DNA from: Microbacterium radiodurans | Lineage (GTDB): Bacteria > Actinomycetota > Actinomycetes > Actinomycetales > Microbacteriaceae | Reading direction: 5' to 3' | DNA length: 64,000 nt | Assembly (NCBI RefSeq): GCF_008710705.1 | Contig: NZ_VYRZ01000004.1 | Coordinates: 1-64,000, forward strand | In this document: positions 18,920-28,423 of the stretch, piece after piece | How positions within the stretch are numbered: the first letter of the stretch is position 1 | Layout: each line of letters opens with the position of its first letter | Translations under genes and position numbers: made by a program | The notes under the pieces: model-generated | What the model saw: the letters and a program-made list of their open reading frames with translations, nothing else | Told to the model about the DNA's origin: nothing | The model's database searches: none

Positions 18920-19458
18920 CGGCTCTCCTCCCCCGCGGTCGGCACGTTCTCCGCAGAAGCGAGGGGTTCGCGGGCATCGTGAGCGGCCACGGCGGCACCG
19001 TCCTGAGGACGTTCGGTCAGCGAGCGCTGCATGATGATGGCGTCGACGTCGTCGGGCTGGTAGTACCGCGGGCGCCGAGCGATCTCGACGAACCCCTCGG
19101 AGAGGTACAGGCCGGAGGCGACGGGATTGTCGGCTCGCACCTCGAGGAACATCTCGCGCGCGCCGCGTTCGCGCGCTTCCGCGAGCAGCGCCCGCAGCAG
19201 CGCCCGGCCGCGGCCGGTGCCCCGCACGTGCGGATCGAGGGCGATCGTCTGGATGTCGGCATCCGATGCGCCGCGGACGGCGCGCACGCCGCCGTAGCCG
19301 ACGACCCGGCCGTCCTCCTCGTCGACGAGGTAGCGCCCGTGGGGCGAGGCGAGCTCGGCGGCCATCGCCGCCCTGCTCCACGCATCGGTCGGGAACGCCG
19401 CGCGCTCGAGGTCCATGATGGCGTCGAGGTCGTCGCGGGTGGCGGTGCGCTGCGTCAT
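18916..19458 (-). CDS. rimI: Ribosomal protein S18-alanine N-acetyltransferase
   Basis: A 180-residue GNAT enzyme. The acetyl-CoA binding motif [18 protein letters not shown] and the RimI motif [23 protein letters not shown] are clear. RimI acetylates the N-terminal alanine of S18; in actinobacteria it can be broader. The C-terminal 30 residues, after the conserved domain, are probably disordered. It is sandwiched by 4-base overlaps between tsaB and tsaD, the standard actinobacterial order. Confidence 0.93.
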   Translation of the reverse strand: MTQRTATRDDLDAIMDLERAAFPTDAWSRAAMAAELASPHGRYLVDEEDGRVVGYGGVRAVRGASDADIQTIALDPHVRGTGRGRALLRALLAEARERGAREMFLEVRADNPVASGLYLSEGFVEIARRPRYYQPDDVDAIIMQRSLTERPQDGAAVAAHDAREPLASAENVPTAGEESR

Positions 19459-20138
19459 GAGCCCACCTTCTTCGGGGTGGCCGGGAGGGTGACGTCCGGG
19501 GCGCGCAGGTACAGCGGCTCGAGCTCCCCGAGCGGTTCGCCGGCCCGCAGGCGTGCGAGCGCGATCCGGGCGAGGGCGACGGCGCTGATCGCGGTCGTCT
19601 CGGGCAGGGCGGATGCCGGTTCGCCGAACAGGTCGAGGAGCTCGGTCGACGCGCGTTCGACGAGACGCGGCCCCTCGATGCGCACCGGGAGTCCGCCCTC
19701 GACGCGGTAGACGGAGACGGCGAGCTCGCGGCGACGGGCGTCGGTCACGATCGCGACGGGCTCGCCCTCCACGGGGGCGGCGCCGACGGAAGCGGCCCCC
19801 GAGGGCGCAGCCAGGCGCGTGACGCGAGCGAGCGCCGCGGCGTCGTGGCTGGCGACGGGGACGAGCGGGACGCCCCGCCCCAGGGCGAAGGCGTTCGCGG
19901 CGGCGATCCCCACACGGAGGCCCGTGAAGGGGCCAGGGCCCATCCCGGCGGCGACGGCCGTGATGCGGGCGCCTGCTCCGGTGCGGCGACGAACCTCGAC
20001 GAGCGCGCCGACGATGAGGTCGCCGATCACTTCGGCGTGACCGCGAGCATCCGCGCTGACGATCTCGGCCAGCACGGCGCCGTCGTCGGCGATGATCGCG
20101 ACGGCCGTGCCGATCGAGGTGTCGATGCCGAGAATCAC
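19455..20138 (-). CDS. tsaB: tRNA threonylcarbamoyladenosine synthesis protein TsaB
   Basis: A 227-residue ASKHA-fold scaffold that dimerises with TsaD. The opening [14 protein letters not shown] and the [15 protein letters not shown] motif identify it. The catalytic metal histidines of TsaD are absent, as expected for TsaB. It overlaps the rimI start by four bases and begins 39 bases after tsaE. Confidence 0.95.
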   Translation of the reverse strand: MILGIDTSIGTAVAIIADDGAVLAEIVSADARGHAEVIGDLIVGALVEVRRRTGAGARITAVAAGMGPGPFTGLRVGIAAANAFALGRGVPLVPVASHDAAALARVTRLAAPSGAASVGAAPVEGEPVAIVTDARRRELAVSVYRVEGGLPVRIEGPRLVERASTELLDLFGEPASALPETTAISAVALARIALARLRAGEPLGELEPLYLRAPDVTLPATPKKVGS

Positions 20139-20177
20139 GTCAACCAGGGTAACCGCGCACGGCGTCGCGGCCCGCCG

Positions 20178-20681
20178 TCAGGGACGCCGCGTGACGGTCA
20201 CCAGACGCGGAGCCGCCTCTTCCATGTCGGCCGCAGCCGGACCGCTCGTGCCGCACGCGTTGTCGAGCCCGGTGCCGCTCCAGCCGCGCTCGAGCTCGAT
20301 CTCCCACCAGCTCTCGCGCAGCCCGTCGACCATCCCGTGCCCCCACTCGACGATCGTCACGCTCGCATCGAGGTCGAGATCGAGGTCGCCGAGCTCGGCC
20401 GGCGAGCCGAGGCGGTAGGCGTCGACGTGCACGAGCGGCGGACCGTCGACGAGCGAGGGATGCGTGCGCGCGATGACGAACGTCGGACTCTGGATGGGGC
20501 CGCGGACGCCGAGCCCGGCTCCGATCCCGCGGGTGAGGGTCGTCTTACCCGCACCCAGCGGACCGGTGAGCACGACGAGGTCGCCCGCGCGCAGCCGCGC
20601 ACCGATCTCGCGCCCCCAGGCCTCCATGTCGGCCGCCGAGGTGATCTCCCGCTCTCCGAGGTCGTCGTCGAGTCCGCTCAT
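20178..20681 (-). CDS. tsaE: tRNA threonylcarbamoyladenosine synthesis ATPase TsaE
   Basis: A 167-residue P-loop ATPase with Walker A GPLGAGKTTLTRGI, the SPTFVIA motif and the Walker B-like VEWGHGM region. It drives turnover of the TsaBD complex. The start MSGLDDDLGE is chosen because it overlaps the alr stop as ATGA and gives the usual family length; the frame extends further upstream without support. Confidence 0.95.
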   Translation of the reverse strand: MSGLDDDLGEREITSAADMEAWGREIGARLRAGDLVVLTGPLGAGKTTLTRGIGAGLGVRGPIQSPTFVIARTHPSLVDGPPLVHVDAYRLGSPAELGDLDLDLDASVTIVEWGHGMVDGLRESWWEIELERGWSGTGLDNACGTSGPAAADMEEAAPRLVTVTRRP

Positions 20682-21784
20682 CGCTGTTCCCCTCCCGGTC
20701 GCCGTGTCACGCGCGCACCGATGCGCGTGACGATGTCGTAGTCGATCGTGTCGGCCGCCTCCGCCCACTCGGCCGCACTGGGCACGCCGAGGGTGGGATC
20801 GCCGAACAGCACCACGTCATCGCCGACCGACACCGCGGCATCCCCGACATCGACGACGAACTGATCCATGGCGATGCGCCCGGCCACCGTGAAGCGACGA
20901 CCGCCGATCACGACGGGTCCACGACCGGATGCCTGCCTCGGCACGCCGTCGGCGTAGCCGAGGGGCACGAGCGCCAGCGTCGTCTCGCCGTCCGTCCGAT
21001 GCGTGTAGCCGTACGAGACGCCCTGGCCGGCCGGCACCCGGCGCACCGCGGCCACCGGGGCGCGCAAGGTCATCGCCGGGCGGAGGCCGAGGTCGGCGGA
21101 CGTGCGATCGGCGAACGGCGAGAGCCCGTAGATCGCAATGCCCAGCCGCACGCAGTTCAGCCGCGCCTCCGGCAGCGAGATGGCCGCGTTCGAGGCCGCG
21201 ATGTGGCGGAGCTCGGGAGCGAGCCCGGCGTCGGTGGCGACCGTCAGCGCGTCGTCGAAGCGGGCGAGCGAGGCGCGATCGTCCTCGGGCGATGTGTTCG
21301 ACAGATGACTGAAGACCCCGACGACGCGCAGGCGCCCGACGCGTTCGAGCCGGGCGGCCTCGAAGCAGACCCGCGACCAGTCGGCGGGCTCGACCCCGTT
21401 GCGTCCGAGTCCCGTCTCGACCTTCAGATGGACGTCGGCGGGACGATCGGCGGATGCCGCGGCGGCCGCAGCCTGCAGCTGGCCGAAGCTCGAGATCCCC
21501 AGCTCGACCCGCCGCTCGACCGCGGGCCGGAAGTCGGCACCCGGCGCGTGCAGCCAGGCGACGATCGGCGCCGTGATGCCGGCGCGGCGGAGGTCGAGGG
21601 CCTCGGCGATGTCGGCGACGCCGAGACGGCTCGCACCGCCCGCGAGGGCTGCGGTCGCGGCACGGAGGGCGCCGTGTCCGTAACCGTCCGCCTTCACGAC
21701 CGCGATGACCTCGACACCGGTCAGACGCCGGAGGTGGCGGACGTTCTCGGCGATGGCGTCGACGTCGACGATCGCCTCGCGCAT
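20678..21784 (-). CDS. alr: Alanine racemase
   Basis: A 368-residue PLP enzyme interconverting L- and D-alanine for peptidoglycan. The PLP lysine lies in VVKADGYGHGA; the second catalytic tyrosine is in SYGYTHRTDG; PLGYADGVPR is also typical. Two starts are possible: this ATG, preceded by GGGGCGGGG, or a GTG seven codons upstream at 21805 that would overlap the acpS stop as GTGA. The ATG matches the usual N-terminus (REAIVDVDAIAENV) best. It is coupled to tsaE by a 4-base overlap. Confidence 0.96.
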   Translation of the reverse strand: MREAIVDVDAIAENVRHLRRLTGVEVIAVVKADGYGHGALRAATAALAGGASRLGVADIAEALDLRRAGITAPIVAWLHAPGADFRPAVERRVELGISSFGQLQAAAAAASADRPADVHLKVETGLGRNGVEPADWSRVCFEAARLERVGRLRVVGVFSHLSNTSPEDDRASLARFDDALTVATDAGLAPELRHIAASNAAISLPEARLNCVRLGIAIYGLSPFADRTSADLGLRPAMTLRAPVAAVRRVPAGQGVSYGYTHRTDGETTLALVPLGYADGVPRQASGRGPVVIGGRRFTVAGRIAMDQFVVDVGDAAVSVGDDVVLFGDPTLGVPSAAEWAEAADTIDYDIVTRIGARVTRRPGGEQR

Positions 21785-21801
21785 CGTCCCCGCCCCGGCG
21801 C

Positions 21802-22158
21802 TCACGCGACGCCCTCGGCCACGACGTAAGCGGTGGCGAGATTCGCGTCGTGCGAGAGCGAGAGGTGGATCGCACCGATGCCGCGGGCCGCGACCGTGTC
21901 GGCGGTGTCTCCGGTCAGGGAGAAGACCGGGCGGCCCGAGGCCTCGGAGGCGACCTCGATGTCGGTCCAGTGCACGCCCTCGGAACCGCCGAGAGCCTTG
22001 ATCAGCGCTTCCTTCGCGGCGTAGCGCGCAGCGAGGGAGCGGGGCTTCAGCATCCGCTCGGCCGGCGAGAACAGCCGCTCGAGCAGACGCGGAGTGCGCT
22101 CGAGCGAGCGCTCGAAGCGCGGCACGTCGACCAGATCGACGCCGATGCCCACGATCAC
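21802..22158 (-). CDS. acpS: Holo-[acyl-carrier-protein] synthase
   Basis: A 118-residue trimeric enzyme that moves 4'-phosphopantetheine from CoA to acyl carrier protein. IVGIGVDLVDVPRFER carries the Mg-binding aspartate and RYAAKEALIKAL the second conserved motif. The GTG start has GGAAGGAG upstream. First gene of the operon running through alr, tsaE, tsaB, rimI and tsaD; glmS upstream is cut off from it by hairpins. Confidence 0.96.
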   Translation of the reverse strand: MIVGIGVDLVDVPRFERSLERTPRLLERLFSPAERMLKPRSLAARYAAKEALIKALGGSEGVHWTDIEVASEASGRPVFSLTGDTADTVAARGIGAIHLSLSHDANLATAYVVAEGVA

Positions 22159-22262
22159 GGCGCTCCTTCCCCGCCGCTCCGGCGGAGGAGGGCTCTCGCA
22201 AGATTACCGTCCGAGCCCGGGGCTCGGCCCGCTGCGCCGCCGCCGGCGACGCAGGCGGAACC

Positions 22263-22303
22263 GCGCAGGCAGGACGTTCCGCCGGGGAATGTCCTGCCTG
22301 CGC
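22263..22303. terminator. glmS terminator hairpin
   Basis: An 18-bp stem with one G-T wobble (22263-22280 with 22286-22303) and loop GCCGG lies 40 bases past the glmS stop and 105 bases before acpS. Confidence 0.75.
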
Positions 22304-22318
22304 ACGATCGCCTGTGCT

Positions 22319-22337
22319 CGCGGGGCGCTGCCCCGCG
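22319..22337. terminator. Second hairpin after glmS
   Basis: CGCGGGGC and GCCCCGCG pair perfectly around a 3-base loop, five bases from the glmS stop; probably part of a tandem terminator. Confidence 0.5.
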
Positions 22338-22342
22338 GCGGA

Positions 22343-24193
<1,851 letters not shown>

Positions 24194-24243
24194 GGGCTCC
24201 ATCCTAGATCGGGCGGGGCCGCGCTCCTGCGAGACGCCTGGGG

Positions 24244-25494
24244 CTACCGGCGGCCAGCGGTGTCGCGCGCCGTGCCGCTGCCGTGCAGATCGAGCGCCCC
24301 GAGCACCGCGTCGACGACGGCGAGGTTGGCGAACAGCGCGTCGTGGCCGCAGGCGCCCCCGAACGGCGGCGCGGCGACCTCGCCCGACAGGATGCTGAGA
24401 AGACCGTCGAGGCCCGGCTCCAGCTGCGTCCGACACGTGACGACGCTGGCCGAGTCGACCTGGGCCACAGCGGAGCCCTGCGCCACGAGGCCGTCGCCGA
24501 GGTTGATGTCGATGGTCGCGTCCGCGACCACCGGCACGGCGAGGACGGCGGCGCCCGCCACGGCTTCGACGTGCATCCCAGCCGGCCAGGGCGGCAGATC
24601 GGCGATATCGTCAGAGCCCGCGCGCAGGGCGATGCCGCCGGGGCCGAGCGCGGCGATACCCGTGCGGATGATCGGGGGCAGATCGCAGCCGGCGCGGGCG
24701 TCGGAGGAGAGCTGGAAGTTGCACACGGCCCCGATCCAGGGCAGCACGAGATTCTGCAGCACCGGGATCGTCGACATCGAGGCACGGATGGCGCCGGCGA
24801 TGCCGACGGCGACATTGGCGATGTCGGAGCCCTCCGTCGGCGTCCCGACCGTGACGACGCGGTCGATGAGCCCGGCGAGTTCGGGCGAGGCGGCCAGGGC
24901 GTAGCGGAGCGCCAGCCCGCCCATCGAGTGGGTGACGACATCGATCGCGCCGCCGACCGACGCCGAGATCGTCCGGATCGCATCGCCGAGGTTCGCGGCC
25001 GACCCGTTCGAGCCGACCCACCCCGACGAGTTCGCCGAGTAGTCGAAGGCGTAGACGGCCACGCCCGGCAGCGCCTCGAGTCGCTGCTGCAGCGACGCGG
25101 ACTGGCCGCGTCCGACCGGCTTCGCCGACCCGTCCTGCCACAGCACGGGCCGGTCGAAGGGCGACTGCGCGAAGGCGGGGGTCTCGACGTCCGACGGCAG
25201 CGACGTGCTGAGCCACCCGTGGATCAGCAGGACGGCTCGAGCCTGACCGTCGACCGCACCGCCCAGGCGCACCACCCGATCGCGGAGCATCGCGGCATCC
25301 GCACCGACGAGCGCCGCCTGCCCGCCGGTCGAGAACGCCGACGACGCGGCGGCCGGCGCGAAGGTCGCGGTGGCCGCGAGGAGGAGGACGCTCGTGAGGG
25401 CGATGCGCCGACGCCAGGGTCGCCGACGCTCGCCGCGTGCGGATCGTCGCATACGCGCGTGCGCGCGCGCGCGTGCGACGATCCCCAGTTTCAT
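24244..25494 (-). CDS. Secreted alpha/beta-hydrolase (lipase-like)
   Basis: A 416-residue exported protein. An arginine-rich N-terminus and hydrophobic stretch (31-50) form a signal peptide. The fold is shown by the oxyanion region LLIHGW (90-94) and the nucleophile elbow THSMGG with Ser190; candidate catalytic acid and histidine lie downstream, for example in ACGHDALF. It resembles PGAP1/lipase class 2-like triacylglycerol lipases, but the substrate is unproven. Eight or more cysteines are few; two CxnC pairs may be disulfides. No ribosome-binding site precedes the ATG; a TAGGTA box seven bases upstream suggests a leaderless message. Confidence 0.8.
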   Translation of the reverse strand: MKLGIVARARAHARMRRSARGERRRPWRRRIALTSVLLLAATATFAPAAASSAFSTGGQAALVGADAAMLRDRVVRLGGAVDGQARAVLLIHGWLSTSLPSDVETPAFAQSPFDRPVLWQDGSAKPVGRGQSASLQQRLEALPGVAVYAFDYSANSSGWVGSNGSAANLGDAIRTISASVGGAIDVVTHSMGGLALRYALAASPELAGLIDRVVTVGTPTEGSDIANVAVGIAGAIRASMSTIPVLQNLVLPWIGAVCNFQLSSDARAGCDLPPIIRTGIAALGPGGIALRAGSDDIADLPPWPAGMHVEAVAGAAVLAVPVVADATIDINLGDGLVAQGSAVAQVDSASVVTCRTQLEPGLDGLLSILSGEVAAPPFGGACGHDALFANLAVVDAVLGALDLHGSGTARDTAGRR

Positions 25495-25501
25495 GAGTTC
25501 A

Positions 25502-25507
25502 TACCTA
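25502..25507 (-). promoter_or_regulatory. -10 box of the lipase-like gene
   Basis: TAGGTA on the minus strand ends seven bases before the ATG, consistent with a leaderless transcript. Confidence 0.45.
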
Positions 25508-25570
25508 GCAGGTCGGGATGTCGAGTGCGTAACACCGGATCAGGCTTGAGATTTTCGCCGTGACAGACGA

Positions 25571-25619
25571 GGGCCCTCTCGAGTCAGCCATTTGGGGACT
25601 GATTTACTCGAGAGGGCCC
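25571..25619. repeat. 14-bp perfect inverted repeat with TTTGGGG loop
   Basis: GGGCCCTCTCGAGT (25571-25584) and its exact complement (25606-25619) enclose 21 bases that contain TTTGGGG, itself flanked by CAG/CTG. It is 76 bases upstream of the lipase-like gene and could be a terminator or a structured RNA. Confidence 0.75.
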
Positions 25620-25771
25620 CGCAACCCGCGTGCTCTCGGTCGGACCGTTGGGGACGGCGTGACGACCGAATCACCGCTTGGGGAACGGTTCGAGTACTGC
25701 GCAGGCGGTGAAAGCCTACCGGATACAGGCGTTGGGCCGAGCGATTGGCCGAAACTTCTTTTGTCCCCCTA

Positions 25772-25800
25772 TTGGCGGACACGAGGTTCGGCTGTAGCAT
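25772..25800 (+). promoter_or_regulatory. Orphan promoter with no gene downstream
   Basis: TTGGCG, exactly 17 bases, then TAGCAT. The next coding sequences in this direction start only at 27475, so this promoter would drive a noncoding transcript. Confidence 0.5.
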
Positions 25801-25805
25801 CAACT

Positions 25806-25940
25806 CGACGCGCGGACTCTCCGCTTTTGGGGGGCTCGGGAGTCACCGACGTGTGTCGAACTCAAGGTGTCGATGGGGATCTGAGCACCGTGAGGGCGTT
25901 GTGCAGTGCGCATCCGCGCACGCGCGCTGCACAACGCGCA
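25806..25940 (+). ncRNA. Candidate small RNA
   Basis: Transcription from the orphan promoter would give about 135 bases: first a hairpin GACTC/GAGTC (25815-25844) whose loop shows TTTTGGGGGG, then a stem of 11 bp (25896-25906 with 25927-25937) with an inner 5-bp stem, which could end it. No homologous RNA family was recognised. It is inferred from structure only. Confidence 0.3.
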
Positions 25941-26395
25941 CGCCCGCCGTTCGGCCCAGATCCGGGGCCGGAAATTGCTGCTACCGGCATGCCCGCGGCT
26001 CTGACATACTGAGCGCAGCCCGCGGCCTCCGGCCCGGGCCGACGCAGGATGGACAGTCCGCCGGGGTGGGACCCGGCTGATGCGTACCGGCGTTGCTTTG
26101 GGGATGTGCGGTGATCGGTGTCGACCGGCGCCGCACGTGGGGATACGGGGACGAGCATGATCGGTCGATCGAGGATGTGCGCACGCCTGCGGGTGGATCG
26201 CATGATCACGGATGACCGCACACCTCTCGTTCACCGACACTCGCGGCGACGGCCGCTCCTCGAGCATGCGCCCCACAGATGTGGCGGCTTCCGCTCGATC
26301 ACCGCGACCCGGGCCTCGGCCTCGACGGCTCTGCCGACCGGACCGCTCGGTTTCGGGTCGTACCCCTCCCCCTGAGCGGGGGTCGTCCACACAGG

Positions 26396-26428
26396 CGTGC
26401 CCGTCGGCGCTTCGGCTCGGCGGGCACG
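26396..26428. terminator. coaA terminator hairpin
   Basis: CGTGCCCG (26396-26403) pairs with CGGGCACG (26421-26428) across a 17-base loop that can pair further. It lies 48 bases past the coaA stop. Confidence 0.5.
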
Positions 26429-26435
26429 TCGCATG

Positions 26436-26487
26436 CACCGCGGTCGTCAGACCTTGCGCACCGGCACCGCGGTCGTCAGACCTTGCG
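26436..26487. repeat. 29-bp tandem duplication over the coaA stop codon
   Basis: CACCGCGGTCGTCAGACCTT plus GCG occurs at 26436-26458 and again at 26465-26487, a period of 29 bases. The right copy contains the last codons and stop of coaA; the left copy repeats them downstream. It looks like a recent slippage or unequal-crossover event. Confidence 0.9.
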
Positions 26488-27441
26488 GAGCAGGACGGTG
26501 TCGACGGCGTGCGCGGCGCCCTTGTGCAGGATGAGGCTCGCCCGATGCTTCGTGGGGAGGACGTTCTCGACGAGGTTCGGCAGGTTGATGTCGTTCCAGA
26601 ACGTGCGGGCCATGCGGACCGCCTCGTCGTCGTCGAGGTCGGCGAAGGTGTTGAAGTACGACGACGGGTTGTTGAACGCCCCGGCTTTGAGCGCCATGAA
26701 GCGGTCGACGTACCAGTTGCTGATGTGATCGGCATCCGCGTCGACGTAGATGGAGAAGTCGAACAGATCGCTCACCGCGACGTCGTGGGGCGACGGCGGC
26801 GGGGCGAGGACGTTCAGTCCCTCGACGATGACGACGTCGGGGCGGCGGACCGTGATCTGCGCGTCGGGGACGATGTCGTAGCGCATGTGCGAGTAGAACG
26901 GCGCCCGCACCTCGGCCGCGCCGGATTTGACCTCCGTGAGGAAGTTCAGCAGGGCCCGACGGTCGTAGGACTCGGGGAAGCCCTTGCGGTCCATGAGGCC
27001 GCGTCGTTCGAGCTCGGCGTTCGGATACAGGAAGCCGTCGGTCGTGACGAGTTCGACGCGCGGCGTCCCGGGCCAACGGCTCATGAGCTCGCGGAGGAGA
27101 CGGGCCACCGTCGACTTGCCGACGGCGACGGACCCGGCCACGCCCACCACGAACGGCGTCGTGCTGTCGGCGTCGCCGAGGAACGCGTCGGTGTCGGTGC
27201 CGAGACGGTGCGCGGCGCTGGCGTAGAGCGAGAGCAGGCGGCTGAGCGGGAGATAGACCTCCGCGACCTCGCCGAGGTCCATCCGATCGCCGAGGCCGCG
27301 CAGCTGGACGATCTCGGTCTCGGTCAGCGGCTGAGCGACGCCGGCGGCGAGCCGCGACCAGTCGGCTCGATCGATCTCGCGATACAGCGATGGGGCCAGC
27401 GGCGTCAGCGCCTGCACTTCTTCAGGGGACATCGGGCTCAT
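26476..27441 (-). CDS. coaA: Type I pantothenate kinase
   Basis: A 321-residue enzyme phosphorylating pantothenate, the first step of CoA synthesis. Walker A GVAGSVAVGKST is at 100-111; LVTTDGFLYPN, SYDRRALLNFLTEVKSG and GLNVLAPP are family motifs; length matches E. coli CoaA. Two in-frame ATGs are three codons apart; the upstream one has a weak GAG five bases before it. In actinobacteria coaA usually lies between glmM and glmS; here it keeps its place beside glmS but is separated from glmM by about 26 kb. Confidence 0.97.
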   Translation of the reverse strand: MSPMSPEEVQALTPLAPSLYREIDRADWSRLAAGVAQPLTETEIVQLRGLGDRMDLGEVAEVYLPLSRLLSLYASAAHRLGTDTDAFLGDADSTTPFVVGVAGSVAVGKSTVARLLRELMSRWPGTPRVELVTTDGFLYPNAELERRGLMDRKGFPESYDRRALLNFLTEVKSGAAEVRAPFYSHMRYDIVPDAQITVRRPDVVIVEGLNVLAPPPSPHDVAVSDLFDFSIYVDADADHISNWYVDRFMALKAGAFNNPSSYFNTFADLDDDEAVRMARTFWNDINLPNLVENVLPTKHRASLILHKGAAHAVDTVLLRKV

Positions 27442-27462
27442 CGTAGCTCGCACGGCGGCCGA

Positions 27463-27468
27463 TACTGT
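27463..27468 (+). promoter_or_regulatory. -10 box of the Ppx/GppA gene
   Basis: TACTGT ends six bases before the GTG start, which lacks a ribosome-binding site, so a leaderless message is likely. Confidence 0.5.
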
Positions 27469-27474
27469 GGGCGT

Positions 27475-28419
27475 GTGCGCCTGGGAGTCCTCGACATCGG
27501 ATCGAACACCGTCCATCTGCTGATCGCCGACGTGCGGCCCGGCGGCCGCCCGCTCGGACGGACGAGCACCCGGACGGTGCTGCGCCTCATGCGCTACCTC
27601 GAGCCCGACGGGTCGATCAGCGACGAGGGTGTCGCCGCGCTGGTGGCGGCCGTGACCGAGGCCGTCGCCGTCGCGCGCACCGAGAACGTCGTCGAGCTGC
27701 TCGCCACCGCGACGAGCGCGGTGCGCGAGGCGGCGAACGGGGCGGACGTGATCGCCCGCATCGAGGCGGCCCTTGGACAGGAGCTGCAGGTCCTCGGCGG
27801 CGAGTCCGAGGCGCGGTTCACGTTCCTCGCCGTCCGGCGGTGGTTCGGCTGGTCGGCGGGGCAGATCCTGCTGTTCGACATCGGCGGCGGTTCGCTCGAG
27901 GTCGCCGCCGGCGGCGACGAACTGCCGGATCTCGCGGCATCCGTTCCGCTCGGGGCGGGCCGGATGACGGTGCAGTTCCTGTCCGACGACCCGCCCGGAG
28001 AGGCGGCGGTCGAACAGCTGCGCGAGCACGCTCGCGAGACGCTGCGACCGGTCGCCCGCGACGTGCGCGATGCGCCGCGACCCGATCACGTGGTCGGGTC
28101 GTCGAAGGCCATCCGCTCGCTCGCGAAGCTGGCCGGGTACCCGGTGCCGGGGTGGTCCGGCATCGAACGGATGACGCTGCCCCGCGCCGCGCTCGGGTCG
28201 TGGATCCCGCGACTGGCGCGGCTGCCGGCATCCGCCCGTCAGGAGCTGCCCGGCATCACCGCCGACCGCACGTTCCAGATCGTCGCCGGCGCCGTCGTCC
28301 TCCACGAGGCGATGCGGGTGTTCGACGTCGACGAGCTCGAGGTGTCGCCGTGGGCGCTGCGGGAAGGCGTGCTGCTGCGCTACATCGAGTCCCTCTCGTG
28401 GAGCGCGCCGCCGGCCTGA
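27475..28419 (+). CDS. Ppx/GppA family phosphatase
   Basis: A 314-residue ASKHA-fold phosphatase: phosphate-binding loop VLDIGSNTVHLLIADV at the N-terminus, LLATATSAVREAANG, and LFDIGGGSLEVAAG. It lacks the HD-type C-terminal domain of long Ppx enzymes, so it corresponds to the short actinobacterial type (compare MTB Rv0496/Rv1026), which acts on short polyphosphate or has unclear activity. The GTG start opens directly on the fold; no ribosome-binding site is present. It is divergent from coaA and ends four bases from the next, convergent gene. Confidence 0.92.
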   Translation: MRLGVLDIGSNTVHLLIADVRPGGRPLGRTSTRTVLRLMRYLEPDGSISDEGVAALVAAVTEAVAVARTENVVELLATATSAVREAANGADVIARIEAALGQELQVLGGESEARFTFLAVRRWFGWSAGQILLFDIGGGSLEVAAGGDELPDLAASVPLGAGRMTVQFLSDDPPGEAAVEQLREHARETLRPVARDVRDAPRPDHVVGSSKAIRSLAKLAGYPVPGWSGIERMTLPRAALGSWIPRLARLPASARQELPGITADRTFQIVAGAVVLHEAMRVFDVDELEVSPWALREGVLLRYIESLSWSAPPA

Positions 28420-28423
28420 CGGG

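Larger units (their letters stand above)
25508..26435. other. Gene-poor interval with G-loop hairpins
   Basis: This is the longest noncoding stretch in the window. Frames of 90-150 codons exist but have poor composition, no ribosome-binding site and no motif. On the plus strand TTGGGG recurs at 25592, 25649, 25679, 25828 and 26098. The first four sit in hairpin loops: 25571-25619; CCGT/ACGG at 25645-25657; ACCG/CGGT at 25673-25689; GACTC/GAGTC at 25815-25844. It also holds a good orphan promoter (25772-25800) and a structured segment at 25896-25937. It may contain one or more small RNAs or the remains of a lost surface-polysaccharide gene. Confidence 0.5.

Noticed and set aside
24194..24243. 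glmS ribozyme upstream of glmS
   Set aside because: Only 50 bases separate glmS from the neighbouring gene and no ribozyme core is present.
25670..25695. tRNA T-arm-like GGTTCGAGTAC
   Set aside because: The stem around TTCGAGT does not pair and no acceptor or anticodon arms were found.
25560..26012. A 150-codon open frame in the gene-poor stretch
   Set aside because: No ribosome-binding site, composition unlike neighbours and its start lies inside a perfect inverted repeat; treated as noncoding.
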